From IMG/VR virus record IMGVR_UViG_3300030102_005973, positions 1 to 58,613 of that record: DNA of 58,613 nt; one strand, 5' to 3'. This document shows, piece by piece, positions 26,790 through 35,918 of this stretch. This DNA comes from a virus. The position numbers were made by a program, and so were the translations under genes. Numbering within the stretch: the stretch's first letter is position 1; the number at the start of each line of letters is the position of its first letter. The notes under the pieces are model-generated. The model searched no databases and had not been told where the DNA came from. It saw only the letters and a program-made list of their open reading frames with translations.

Positions 26790-26822
26790 AATAAAAATAA
26801 TGGGGGCTTTTACACCCCCATT
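26790..26822 (-). terminator. Intercistronic hairpin/terminator after the major capsid gene
   Basis: A perfect 8-bp stem (AATGGGGG at 26799-26806 against CCCCCATT at 26815-26822) with an 8-nt loop, followed on the minus strand by ATTATTTTTATT. The T tract is interrupted, so it may act as a partial terminator that keeps capsid transcripts in excess, or as a 3' stabiliser of the capsid mRNA. Confidence 0.7.
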
Positions 26823-26833
26823 AAAACAATATA

Positions 26834-28297
26834 TTACTCTTGGAATATAAAGAAGTTGTTAGCACCTAAAGTACAAACAGCTCTTTCAGACAAGAAGTTT
26901 ACTTGCATGTTATCCACGTCAGTAGTTCTTGCACCACCAGCGGAACCAGTAATCCAAGTTTTATAACGTCTGTCTTCAGTTTCAGAAGCTCTATATCTAA
27001 CATGTAAGAATGGTCTTTTAGCGTTTTTACCAAGAATTTGATCATAAACACTTGTTGATCCTGCTGGTACTAGAAGTCCGTTTACACGTCCTGAACCTGC
27101 ACCTGTAGGTAATCCACCTCTCATTGTAGGATCATTTAAGTATTTCCAGTCTGTTTTGTAGAAGTCATATCCTCTACGGAAACCAGAGAAACCTAAATTT
27201 AAAGCCATTTCTTCATCATTGTCAAACAATCCGTAAGATGTACCACCTGCTCCATAAGCATTTTGTGCTGCTAACATATCATCAATGTCAAAAGCAAACT
27301 GTCTGTCTACAAATAATACATTTTCTTCAATCGCTCCTTGCTTGTCAAGACGACTGATTACATTATCAAAGTCAGCTAACACTGTTGGGTTTCCACCGTC
27401 CCAGATGTTACCTCTTTGTTGAACAGCATAGAAAATACCATCTGATCCAGCTCCAGGATCTGCTGCAGCTCCTGAACTACCTAAAATTGCGGCAGCTCCC
27501 GAGTTTTGCTCTGCAGGTACAGCTTCAATCATAGCAGTTTCTAGATAGTCGTCAAAACGTAATCTTGTTTCGTGCTCTGATTTTAGATACCATAGATATC
27601 CAGTTCCACCATCTTCAGTTGTGATTTCAATCCAACCAATTTGAGCCATATCAGATCCATTTACATTATAAGTATCTTTAATGATAATAGGCTTATTACT
27701 GAAGATAAAGTCGTTAGACTCAAGTGAACCTTGCATCCCAGCAGTTCCTTTTTTAAATTCTGATCCATAGATAAATACTGTTACATCCGCATTTCCAATA
27801 CCAGATCCACCAGTAAATCCAGCAGCTTCATAAAAGTCGGCTGTAAACCTACCTCTACCACCGGCAGCGTTATCAACAGCACTTACGACTGCTTTGTTTG
27901 ATCCAGACCCATCATTTTTTACAACAACGATAGTTTGACCAACTCTAATAACTTGCTCTGCAGCAGTTGGATCTAATGTGTCATTAACCTGAAATACAAC
28001 TTGATCAGCATTAGTCTGACCTGCTGCGCATCCAACTGATGTGTATTTAGTGTGTAATCTACCTTGCTCTGCCCATTTGATAAGGTCAGAGTTAGTAGGC
28101 ATTTCAGCTCCTACCATACGTAGGAAAGAAGAAATAGTTCTGTTACCATAACGCTCAAATTCTTTTTCATAAGTGTCAGGTAAATATTGATTTAAGAAAT
28201 TAAAATCTGCATTTGTTAAATAATTCTGTGCTGTGGGCGTCCTTTCCGAGCTTGGCGTTAGCGAAAACGTCGGTGTGGATTTTACTTGTCCAGGCAT
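26834..28297 (-). CDS. Major capsid protein
   Basis: 487 residues, between an acidic scaffold gene and head-completion genes. The N-terminus has TAQNYLTNADFNFLNQYLPD and YEKEFERYGNRTISSFLRMV, followed by a beta-rich body with an aromatic/charged C-terminal third (DYLETAMIEAVP, FRRGYDFYKTDWKYLNDP). These fit major capsid proteins of Bacteroidetes podoviruses, expected to have the HK97 fold. The order terminase, portal, scaffold, capsid is strong support. The terminator-like hairpin downstream fits very high expression. The fold itself is inferred, not read directly. Confidence 0.88.
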   Translation of the reverse strand: MPGQVKSTPTFSLTPSSERTPTAQNYLTNADFNFLNQYLPDTYEKEFERYGNRTISSFLRMVGAEMPTNSDLIKWAEQGRLHTKYTSVGCAAGQTNADQVVFQVNDTLDPTAAEQVIRVGQTIVVVKNDGSGSNKAVVSAVDNAAGGRGRFTADFYEAAGFTGGSGIGNADVTVFIYGSEFKKGTAGMQGSLESNDFIFSNKPIIIKDTYNVNGSDMAQIGWIEITTEDGGTGYLWYLKSEHETRLRFDDYLETAMIEAVPAEQNSGAAAILGSSGAAADPGAGSDGIFYAVQQRGNIWDGGNPTVLADFDNVISRLDKQGAIEENVLFVDRQFAFDIDDMLAAQNAYGAGGTSYGLFDNDEEMALNLGFSGFRRGYDFYKTDWKYLNDPTMRGGLPTGAGSGRVNGLLVPAGSTSVYDQILGKNAKRPFLHVRYRASETEDRRYKTWITGSAGGARTTDVDNMQVNFLSERAVCTLGANNFFIFQE

Positions 28298-28321
28298 AAT
28301 AATAAATTTTTAAAATTAATA

Positions 28322-29482
28322 CTAAGTTCTTTTTATACTTTTAATTCTCAGTCCACTGCTTGATGGCGATGAAACTGATTTTACTTGGAACCCAGATTTT
28401 ACAACTGTTTCAGGAGAAGAACGCTCAGACATGTTTATATTTTTTGTCTTACGCATAACATCTTCTGTTGCACTTGACTTTCCTTGCTCATAAAAAAATC
28501 GAGCAAATTTATCAGGGTTCATTGCGATAGCTAAAGATCTGTGATATCCTTCTGCATCTTTTAAAAGACCTTGATCATCCAAAAACTTTTTTACAAAATT
28601 CATTGGAGTTTCTTGCATCTTTTTCAATTCAGAAGCACTTCCAGGTGAAAAGTATACCTCGCTTTCGTCTAAATTGAACTTAAAACCTTTAAATTCATTA
28701 TTGAATACCTCATCTGTTTTTTTAACAAAGTATTCGCCTTTGCGTTTTGCTTCTTCCTGTTGACTTTGAGCCGATTGAACATATTGCTTATAAGCCTTAT
28801 ATTCTTCAGTATCATTGAACGAGTTTTCTCTTGACTCAAGAGGAACCTTGTATTGTTCTTGTTGATCCTTAAAAAATCTTTTTGCTTTAGCAATAATTTT
28901 TTTCTTTGCTAATTTAGTTTTCTTGATTACTGATTCATCGTCTACTTCCTCATCATATTCATAGTCCTCCATTAGAGAATTAATATCTTCCGGATCTAAA
29001 CCTTCCTCAGTAATTGTTAAATACTCTCTTACCAAAGCATCGGAATTAAGATTAGAATAATCTTTTTGTAATCTAACAAAATCTTCTAAACTTCGTCCCG
29101 TTTCTTTTTTATATTTAAAGTAAGCCGCAACATCTTCAGGCAATTTAGGTGCCTCTTCTCTTGCGCTAATTAATTCATCAATAGAATTAATTTCCTTACC
29201 ATATCTACTTCCAATAAACGAAAGAACTTCTTCTTCAGATAATTCTTTTGGCTGTGGAGTTTCTTCAACTGGCTCCTCTACTTTTTCACTAGCTTCTTCA
29301 GTTGTCTCCTGCGCTTGAGATTTATCTTCCTGTTCTACGACAGGCTCTTCTTTAGAATCTTTGTTTGAAGTCTCTTCAAACTTTAATTCTTGTTGGGCTT
29401 GATGTTTGTCGAGTAATTCTTGTTCAACTTCTTGTACTGATTTCTCTTCAACATCAGTAAGCTCTCTTACTTTGATTTCCAT
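28322..29482 (-). CDS. Capsid scaffolding protein
   Basis: 386 residues, extremely acidic in the first third (Glu-rich with repeated EEP and EET units), helical throughout, and with a basic C-terminal tail (VKSGFQVKSVSS ... RIKSIKRT). An acidic coiled-coil body and a basic C-terminus that binds the capsid shell is the standard scaffold design. The position between portal and capsid genes confirms the role. The leader before ATG contains AAAATCTAATTTAAATCTA, and a -7-like element lies at 29508-29515. Confidence 0.85.
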   Translation of the reverse strand: MEIKVRELTDVEEKSVQEVEQELLDKHQAQQELKFEETSNKDSKEEPVVEQEDKSQAQETTEEASEKVEEPVEETPQPKELSEEEVLSFIGSRYGKEINSIDELISAREEAPKLPEDVAAYFKYKKETGRSLEDFVRLQKDYSNLNSDALVREYLTITEEGLDPEDINSLMEDYEYDEEVDDESVIKKTKLAKKKIIAKAKRFFKDQQEQYKVPLESRENSFNDTEEYKAYKQYVQSAQSQQEEAKRKGEYFVKKTDEVFNNEFKGFKFNLDESEVYFSPGSASELKKMQETPMNFVKKFLDDQGLLKDAEGYHRSLAIAMNPDKFARFFYEQGKSSATEDVMRKTKNINMSERSSPETVVKSGFQVKSVSSPSSSGLRIKSIKRT

Positions 29483-29507
29483 TAGATTTAAATTAGATTT
29501 TATTTTA

Positions 29508-29515
29508 CAAAGTTA
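29508..29515 (-). promoter_or_regulatory. Bacteroidetes-type -7 element upstream of scaffold and capsid genes
   Basis: The minus strand reads TAACTTTG (TAnnTTTG), 25 bp before the scaffold ATG. No clear TTTG is found at the -33 position. The gap between portal and scaffold (29483-29541) is otherwise AT-rich and empty, which supports a promoter for the capsid genes. Confidence 0.45.
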
Positions 29516-29541
29516 TATAAAAAAAATATATGTTTTTTGGC

Positions 29542-31977
29542 CTATCTGGGCTCAAACTCGGCAAGATCAAAACCATCTAAACTGTCTTCATTTGACTCAA
29601 AGTTTTGTGGAGGTAAGTTGTTTTTTCTTTGATTGATTAGTTTTGATTGTTCACTGTTTTGCTGACTTATCCTTTGGCTTTTGGCTTTTTCGCGAGACTC
29701 TTCTCTTTGTGCTAATGCCATTCCATCCATGTTTCTAAGTCGTAAATTATATTGAAACTCCTGCTCCATCAGCTGGCTTTTGAGCTGGGCTTCTGCTTTG
29801 TTTCGCTCAATTTCAAGCTGCATCTCGCCTTGTTTGTATTTTAATTTACCTTGAGTTTCTAATTCAATTTTTTGAACTGCTACTTGTGCAGCAAGCTCTT
29901 GTGACTTTAACTGTTGTTGAGAAATCATAGCTTGCTTTTGCATCTCCCTTTGTTCGTCTTGCTCTTGCTTAGCTTTTCTTTTTACTTTCAGTAGTTGATT
30001 AGCTAACTTTATGTTTTTTATTTCACGGATGTCTATAGCGTCCTCTAGATTAATATCTCCTTTTGATAGAGCCATTTGAATATTCTGCTCTAACATTGCT
30101 TTTTGTTCTTCATCAGGCGAAAGTTCAATAAACACCCCAAAATCATATAAATACAGCTCAGATATCTCTCCCAATATACTAACATTGTATTTTCCAATCT
30201 TGTTTATAAAGTCGTCTTTAAAATCAGAATACTCTAAAATATCAGCTACCCTATACGTTAGCGCTTCCGCTAAGGTTCGATATATGTAAAGACTTCCATC
30301 TAATATATGTCGGGTAGCTGTATTTGAGCTTAGTGCTGCTAATTTTTGTACCCCAACAAGCGCATCTGGATTAGGCGTCGAACCGTCTCTAGCCTCATTT
30401 AAACCAGTAACTGACCTAATCATGTCTAAATAATGGTTGTAATTAGCAATCAACATTTGTGTTTTTGAAGCACCTGAGTTGCTAGTTAGTTGTTGAATAG
30501 GAACCCTTCCTTGGTTAAACTCACCTTCTTGGGTATAACTTCTACCAATTACACTACCCGTTTGGAAATATAATCTCAATGCGTCTTCAGGATTATACGC
30601 TGCTCCTGTACCTAAATCAACTTCATTTAATCCATCGGCGTCAATATATACACCATCCGGTACTGTTCTAGCAATAACTTGCTGAAGTTTTAAGTGCGTC
30701 ATTTGAATTAAATCAGCAAATGGTATCATTCTTCTTACCAAAGACTCTATCACACCTTTGTACATTCTTGGTGCAGCTGCTACATAATTAGGCATAGCGT
30801 GTTGAGAAGATGACTTGGGTCTAACCATGTTTTTGGCAAGCTCCCATTTTAATATAATGTTTGTTCCCATAACCATAACTCCGTCATACCAAACATCAAT
30901 AGTTTTTTCAATCTTTTCAAAGTTGCCTTCTTCAAGCATTTCTTCTGGGGGATTGAAAGAATCATCTTTTTCAATCATACGAGACGACCCATTATCATTG
31001 ATCTTTTTCTTATAGACCATCTTTTTGGTTGTCTTGTAATTAAAATACATTAGCGTACAAGTGTCTCGATAAAATATATCATTCTCATAATATTGAGCTG
31101 TGTTAAAATAATCATACCAGCTTTGGCTATATTGAGATATTTGTTCTAAATCTTCAGTGGTTAAAGTAGGGTCAATTTTATTCAATTCAGTGATTGAAAC
31201 GGTTTTTATTTCTCCCCAATAAAAACAATCTTTAAAAAATGGATCCTCTGTATAACTATAAACTACATTAGCAGGGTCTACATATGAAACCTTTACACCG
31301 CTGCCGGGCAAAAACTCATGTTTTGCCATACCAACCCCTACAACCATTTGATCATAATCTATACGCTTACGAGTATCTTCATAATGGTTTTCGGAAAACA
31401 TAGTGTCAATCGCCTCTTCTTCTGCTATCTCTATAGCGGGCTTATAATTGAGGTTCATGTATAGTGAAAGCTCCTCATCTGTAGCAGGAAGCTCATCTGG
31501 ATTCATTATAAAAGGATCAAATCCTGTATTTTCTTGTACTGTTGTTAAGATGTTTTTGGCGGCCATCTGACCCTCAATCATGTCTTGGTACTTGCTTCTT
31601 TTAGCTTGAGACAAGGCATCTTGTGCATAGGCTTTTACCTTAAACAGCCTATCTTGCATACCATTGACAACTATGTCCACAAATTTCGGAAGAATAGGAA
31701 CTGGAGTCCAATCTAAGTTTAAATATGAAAGATCACCATCAACAGCTAATTCATTTTTATACTTAGCTACAGACTGCTCCCCTCTAGCGTAAAGTCTTAA
31801 TCTGTTGAAGTCTCTCCATTGGCTGTAGTATCTACATCCATTAGAATCTTTTCTAAACCACTCATATTGTATCGCTTGTCCTATCTGTAAACCAAATTCC
31901 TTGGTTGCCTTTTCTGAGTCTGATACAAACTGACTTGGAAAACCTACAGATGAAATATTAATTTTTACGTCTTCCAT
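29542..31977 (-). CDS. Portal protein
   Basis: 811 residues directly after the terminase. The N-terminal region has WRDFNRLRLYARGEQSVAKY (about residues 53-72), followed by LDWTPVPILPKFVDIVVNGM (about 88-107), the typical start of large portal proteins in Bacteroidetes podoviruses and crAss-like phages. The centre has a helix-rich stem (SLVRRMIPFADLIQMTHLKL) and VTGLNEARDGSTPNPDALVG. The C-terminal 200 residues are Gln/Lys/Glu-rich coiled coil, a barrel or internal extension. The ATG follows the terminase TAG with no gap. Confidence 0.88.
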   Translation of the reverse strand: MEDVKINISSVGFPSQFVSDSEKATKEFGLQIGQAIQYEWFRKDSNGCRYYSQWRDFNRLRLYARGEQSVAKYKNELAVDGDLSYLNLDWTPVPILPKFVDIVVNGMQDRLFKVKAYAQDALSQAKRSKYQDMIEGQMAAKNILTTVQENTGFDPFIMNPDELPATDEELSLYMNLNYKPAIEIAEEEAIDTMFSENHYEDTRKRIDYDQMVVGVGMAKHEFLPGSGVKVSYVDPANVVYSYTEDPFFKDCFYWGEIKTVSITELNKIDPTLTTEDLEQISQYSQSWYDYFNTAQYYENDIFYRDTCTLMYFNYKTTKKMVYKKKINDNGSSRMIEKDDSFNPPEEMLEEGNFEKIEKTIDVWYDGVMVMGTNIILKWELAKNMVRPKSSSQHAMPNYVAAAPRMYKGVIESLVRRMIPFADLIQMTHLKLQQVIARTVPDGVYIDADGLNEVDLGTGAAYNPEDALRLYFQTGSVIGRSYTQEGEFNQGRVPIQQLTSNSGASKTQMLIANYNHYLDMIRSVTGLNEARDGSTPNPDALVGVQKLAALSSNTATRHILDGSLYIYRTLAEALTYRVADILEYSDFKDDFINKIGKYNVSILGEISELYLYDFGVFIELSPDEEQKAMLEQNIQMALSKGDINLEDAIDIREIKNIKLANQLLKVKRKAKQEQDEQREMQKQAMISQQQLKSQELAAQVAVQKIELETQGKLKYKQGEMQLEIERNKAEAQLKSQLMEQEFQYNLRLRNMDGMALAQREESREKAKSQRISQQNSEQSKLINQRKNNLPPQNFESNEDSLDGFDLAEFEPR

Positions 31978-34254
31978 CTATTTGATTAATTCACTATATA
32001 TTCCTTTGTTACTATACCTTGCAAAGTTAAGATTTATTTTGTTTTGTTTTTGTTCGGGTAGATACAGGTTTTTTTGGTTGGCCATGATGGCTAAACCTGA
32101 GCTAATACTGGCATCAAACTTTGTTCTGTTATTAATATCAAATCGTGCCCACTCTTCTAATGTTCTAGTAAAATACATAGTCCCCATCTGATTTGCATCT
32201 CGATATGCACCAGTCAAATCAAGGCCAATGTGTTTTTCTATATATGACTCTATTGCAGAAGCATGGGACTGCTTTACATCTTCAGAAGTATTTGGTATAC
32301 CACCCAGCTCTCTTTCTGTTTTTGAAAGTTTATTAAAATGTTTATCTGGTCTATTCATACAAAAGCCACGGTACCCTCTGTTTTTGAAATGATAAAGTAG
32401 CCTTGGCTTATTGTTCTCAATCAGTATCGGCATGCTATAAAATATACAAGCCATCAAAACTTCTTCAAAAAATATCTCAGCTGTTTGTGGCCGGGCTACA
32501 TATTCAAGGAAAAACTCATTGCTTGGTGCTTCTTCCATATTAAATTTAGTCAAGCCATGCAACGCTCCATTAGATCCCCTGCCTACAACCGTTCCAGATA
32601 TGTCGTAAGAGTCACAGCCAAATGCTCCAATGTGTTCATTAGCCGGAAAATAATGACCGTGTTTTTTTAACTTTTTGTTTGTTATGTTTTTGTTGGGCAT
32701 CCATGAAACCTTGAATCGACCTTTTGGATCGGGAGAGAATATTACTCTTGAGTCCTGTATTCCGTTTTCCCAATAAAAACGTCCTCTTGTTACGTGATGT
32801 TCAATTATCAAAGAATCATTGTAATCAATCTGTTGATATATTTTTGTAAGGTTAAAAAGAGATGACTTGCTTTCATCTCTAAAGGCGTGAGATTCAGTTC
32901 TGGGAAACTGTCTGTAAAATTCATTCAAAGCATCAGGATCTTTTTTTAATGAATCTACTTCTGCTTGCCAATAATCTACTGCACCGTTACTAATATACTC
33001 GTTATCTACACCGAGCACAGACTGTTTAGGTTTATGAAAAACAGGCATACCATATTTATCAATAAATCCTTCCATGTTCCACTCCATAGGTATAAATAAT
33101 GAATACATGCCGCTTTTAGTTTGGCCGTTGGTGTTTCTTGTCTCAATATTTGAGTCCTCATATAGTTTCTTAAAATTATCTCCTCCTTTGCTAAGTGAGT
33201 TGGATGTGGAACCCATCATACACTTTCCAATAATTTTACTACCCAATCTTAAACAAGTTTTGGTTACACGCCAGTTATTTAAAATATTATTTGGCTTTAT
33301 CCACTTACCGCTTTCATCATGTACCAACAACAAAAGCTTTTCACCATCATATGAGTTCTCGTCTGTATTCTTCCAGTCTATTGTTGTATCCAAACCAAAT
33401 AGTTCCTCATCTACAGAATCATACATATTTTTTTTAGTAATCTTAGAAGCAGGAACTCGGAAAGCAAGTTCTGTTTTCGGCTTGTCCATACCATCTTGTA
33501 TGGGCTTGAAGAAAAAAGGTAGTCTGTTTGCAATTGGGACAACTTTATCAGTAAACATTTTTTTGGCGTCTGAACCTGTTTTGGACAGGATCCCAACCCT
33601 AGAATCTTTGACAAGGGTACCTGTATTAACGCACTCTGATGAACCCATAAATGAAAACCCTGATCTACGAATCTTCAGATATACTAAACCAAAAGATCTT
33701 TTATCTGCCTTACATGCTTCCCAAAAAATAAAAAATATTCTATTGGCTTCTCTAAAATCTGGATAGCCCACATCTATACTGGTCCACTGTAAATACATAT
33801 AATGTGATCCAGTCATATATATTGGCTTTCCATTATTGTAAAACCAAAATCCTTCTTCTCTTCTGTCAAACTCCTCTTCTATATAATTAACCCACTTATT
33901 TTTAAATACACTGGGCATCTCATTCCATTGGAATATAGTAGGAATACGGGACAGCTCCTTTGGTAATTCTTTACGTTCCCAATATTGTTGTGAGGTTGTC
34001 TCTGATCTTTTATGTATTTTGTTGGGAGCAGGGGGCAAAGCAATATTTAGTCCGTTAATATTTACTATATCCCCTATCTGTCCTGTCTTAGATATTACAA
34101 CAAGGTCATACTTTTCATTATATCCATAAGTCCACGTTTTAGCTCTATTCTTGTTAGAAAGAACAGTTTTAGTTACTAAATTTTTTACTACAAAAAAAAG
34201 TCTATTTTGATCTTCTCTCTGCAAATCCTTGTTTAGTTTGGACGCTGTTTCCAT
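31978..34254 (-). CDS. Terminase large subunit
   Basis: 758 residues. The ATPase domain has FWFYNNGKPIYMTGSHYMYL and WEACKADKRSFGLVYLKIRR followed by SGFSFMGSS, which stands where Walker A should be but lacks the classical GK[ST]. The Walker B-like strand EKLLLLVHDESGKW is near residue 310. The nuclease domain has acidic residues in IGAFGCDSYD, PILIENN and a late SHASAIESY. The set matches large terminases of Bacteroidetes podoviruses. It packages DNA through the portal encoded next. It overlaps the preceding small gene by 53 bp, so the true start could be somewhat downstream. Confidence 0.87.
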   Translation of the reverse strand: METASKLNKDLQREDQNRLFFVVKNLVTKTVLSNKNRAKTWTYGYNEKYDLVVISKTGQIGDIVNINGLNIALPPAPNKIHKRSETTSQQYWERKELPKELSRIPTIFQWNEMPSVFKNKWVNYIEEEFDRREEGFWFYNNGKPIYMTGSHYMYLQWTSIDVGYPDFREANRIFFIFWEACKADKRSFGLVYLKIRRSGFSFMGSSECVNTGTLVKDSRVGILSKTGSDAKKMFTDKVVPIANRLPFFFKPIQDGMDKPKTELAFRVPASKITKKNMYDSVDEELFGLDTTIDWKNTDENSYDGEKLLLLVHDESGKWIKPNNILNNWRVTKTCLRLGSKIIGKCMMGSTSNSLSKGGDNFKKLYEDSNIETRNTNGQTKSGMYSLFIPMEWNMEGFIDKYGMPVFHKPKQSVLGVDNEYISNGAVDYWQAEVDSLKKDPDALNEFYRQFPRTESHAFRDESKSSLFNLTKIYQQIDYNDSLIIEHHVTRGRFYWENGIQDSRVIFSPDPKGRFKVSWMPNKNITNKKLKKHGHYFPANEHIGAFGCDSYDISGTVVGRGSNGALHGLTKFNMEEAPSNEFFLEYVARPQTAEIFFEEVLMACIFYSMPILIENNKPRLLYHFKNRGYRGFCMNRPDKHFNKLSKTERELGGIPNTSEDVKQSHASAIESYIEKHIGLDLTGAYRDANQMGTMYFTRTLEEWARFDINNRTKFDASISSGLAIMANQKNLYLPEQKQNKINLNFARYSNKGIYSELIK

Positions 34255-34483
34255 TTTTTTGACTTACTGTTATGTTTTCTTGCTCTTGGTCTATTTTACT
34301 TAATATATCAAAAGCATCGAATATGGCAAGCTTTTTTGTAGCTGCGGCGTTTTTTAACCTATCAGCTGCCAGCTCATCTTCAGGATCAGGTTTGATAATA
34401 TCTTCTTTTGCAACTTTTATTAATTGCTCTACCGCCTTTTTACCTGCTTGTATAATTTGTAATTTCAAAAGTTCTGAACTCAT
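34202..34483 (-). CDS. Candidate small terminase subunit
   Basis: 93 residues, helical, with ADRLKNAAATKKLAIFDAFD (about residues 39-58) preceded by AVEQLIKVAKEDIIKPD. It directly precedes and overlaps the terminase large subunit, the normal place for the small subunit, which binds the packaging site. I recognise this pattern as a frequent neighbour of TerL in marine phages but cannot see a clear helix-turn-helix. The assignment is mainly positional. Confidence 0.5.
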   Translation of the reverse strand: MSSELLKLQIIQAGKKAVEQLIKVAKEDIIKPDPEDELAADRLKNAAATKKLAIFDAFDILSKIDQEQENITVSQKNGNSVQTKQGFAERRSK

Positions 34484-35043
34484 AAGGCTAAAGTAATTTG
34501 GTGGTCATACATTCTATAAAGCTTTTTGCCATCGACCGTAAAAGGATATTCACTCTCAGGTTTAAAACTCACTCTAGTACCTGAAGACACACCTTGAGAT
34601 TGAAGATACTCATTCGGGTATACCATTTCTCCAAGTAATGGCTCTTCTGTGCCTCGTTTATATATAATTGATTTTTCTTTTTCAACTGGTGATACAAAAC
34701 AATACCGGTCGTGACTATGCCACGTGTCTTTACTTTTGTAAAGAAAGAATTGATCCGTATCTACAAAAAACAAATCATCTTTAAAAAAACTTTTACCACT
34801 TTGTTGCCTACCTTTCATGTCGTTATAGAATTTAAAAACATTGTGATGAACTAACAGAGTGTCACCAACTTTAATAGGTCCATCATAATTTAAAGGCAAT
34901 GCTTGAACTTTGGCTTCTCTATTTGAAACGGTATAATCTTCTTCAGAAGAGCTTACTATAAACTCTAAGTTTTCAATCATCTTAGTGTTATTATACCTTT
35001 TGCCATTTACTGGTTTAACAATAAAATAAAATGGAGACCTCAT
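34480..35043 (-). CDS. Hypothetical protein, possible GroES-like beta-barrel
   Basis: 187 residues. The segment VQALPLNYDGPIKVGDTLLV followed by HHNVFKFYNDMKGR and KDDLFFVDTDQFFLY looks like the beta-barrel core of GroES-like proteins (a G-I-K-V-G-D-x-V-L-V type strand and turn). The rest, including a 40-residue C-terminal extension with GTRVSFKPESEYPF, is different. It could be a co-chaperonin-like assembly factor or an unrelated barrel. It overlaps both neighbours by a few bases in the terminase-side cluster. Confidence 0.45.
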   Translation of the reverse strand: MRSPFYFIVKPVNGKRYNNTKMIENLEFIVSSSEEDYTVSNREAKVQALPLNYDGPIKVGDTLLVHHNVFKFYNDMKGRQQSGKSFFKDDLFFVDTDQFFLYKSKDTWHSHDRYCFVSPVEKEKSIIYKRGTEEPLLGEMVYPNEYLQSQGVSSGTRVSFKPESEYPFTVDGKKLYRMYDHQITLAL

Positions 35044-35267
35044 TAAAAATTAATATTATATTCGATTGAAACAGGAACTTGGGATCTAAATTCTTTCCAT
35101 AGAAGTATTTCGTCTTTTCTTTGAATCCAAATTTTTATTGAATCAGAATCAGAATCGTATTGTATAAGATGAATAAAATATTTTCCATTTAAAATCTCTT
35201 GACCTACCAAATAGTGCATGGCACCTGATTTGTAATCTGGACCAACAGATATTTTTCTTATATCCAT
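35043..35267 (-). CDS. Small hypothetical protein
   Basis: 74 residues with an alternating beta pattern (MHYLVGQEILNGKYFIHLIQ, IKIWIQRKDEILLWKEF). It ends overlapping the next gene by 1 bp (TAATG). A TATCTTTA -7-like element lies 22 bp upstream at 35290-35297, suggesting that a transcript for the terminase/portal genes starts here. No family is recognised. Confidence 0.6.
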   Translation of the reverse strand: MDIRKISVGPDYKSGAMHYLVGQEILNGKYFIHLIQYDSDSDSIKIWIQRKDEILLWKEFRSQVPVSIEYNINF

Positions 35268-35305
35268 TTAATTAAATTTGATTTGGATATAAAGATACAA
35301 ATATT

Positions 35306-35431
35306 TTAACGGCCTTGTCCTCGGTATAGTTTACGGTAGTTTTTTGAACTTTTGAGCGAAGAGCTTTTAGTTTTGGAGTGAACTCCGGGTCTTTTAACTT
35401 TGGACTTAATGCTAGTTGAATTAAAATTCAT
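35306..35431 (-). CDS. Conserved small basic phage protein (SKNYRKxYRGQGR type)
   Basis: 41 residues: SIKSKVKRPGVHSKTKSSSL followed by KSSKNYRKLYRGQGR. I recognise this as a widespread marine phage small protein of unknown function. It is highly basic and probably unstructured or nucleic-acid binding. It overlaps the 3' end of the holin-like gene by 11 bp. Confidence 0.8.
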   Translation of the reverse strand: MNFNSTSIKSKVKRPGVHSKTKSSSLKSSKNYRKLYRGQGR

Positions 35432-35918
35432 TTACACTGTTGTTATTCATTATATCAGTCTTTTGTTTACTGCCTGCTGATGATCCAAAATAATATCCTA
35501 TTACCTGTGTAAAAGCAGCTACCACCGCACCAAATCCCATGTCAAACAAACGCTGTGATTCCTCTGGTATTTGCCATAAACCTATAGCTCCAGCTACCAC
35601 ACCCACAAAACAAATAGTTATCCCCCAACCAACTGTTTTAAAAAGTACATCATTTGATCCTGCAGCTAATGCAGCCATTTCTCTTTGCCTGGCTGAAGCT
35701 CTATCTGCTACCTCTGCTTCATAGGCTTCAAGAACCATTTCTTGAGCTCTAATCTTATCTTCTGGCGGTGCATCTGAATTTTTAATAGAGTCTACAACTT
35801 GTTCAACTGACATATCTCCTTGGACTAATTTTCCCAAGGTTGGATTTATCAGTCCAATTGAAGCTTTTAATATTCGTCCTACAGTAGTCTGTCCAAACTT
35901 TTTTTTAGGCTTGCTCAT
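35421..35918 (-). CDS. Holin-like membrane protein (3-TM GTA-holin type)
   Basis: 165 residues from the ATG at 35918; the longer frame to 36032 overlaps the endolysin gene and is rejected. An N-terminal helical cytoplasmic part contains EVADRASARQREMAALAAGS. Two clear spans follow (FKTVGWGITICFVGVVAGAI and FGAVVAAFTQVIGYYFGSSA) and a short polar tail (KQKTDIMNNNS). The ending VIGYYFGSSAGSK is typical of holins of the three-TM gene-transfer-release family. It lies next to the M15 peptidase and overlaps it by 14 bp. Confidence 0.8.
   Translation of the reverse strand: MSKPKKKFGQTTVGRILKASIGLINPTLGKLVQGDMSVEQVVDSIKNSDAPPEDKIRAQEMVLEAYEAEVADRASARQREMAALAAGSNDVLFKTVGWGITICFVGVVAGAIGLWQIPEESQRLFDMGFGAVVAAFTQVIGYYFGSSAGSKQKTDIMNNNSVNEF

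Noticed and set aside
13175-34204. Reassignment of TAG to an amino acid (crAss-like alternative code)
   Set aside because: TAG ends several clearly separate genes, for example terminase before portal (31978-31980), portal, scaffold and the gp14-like gene. Reading through would fuse terminase to portal. The three in-frame TAG junctions are best explained by tight gene packing, with only 22897 worth testing for readthrough.
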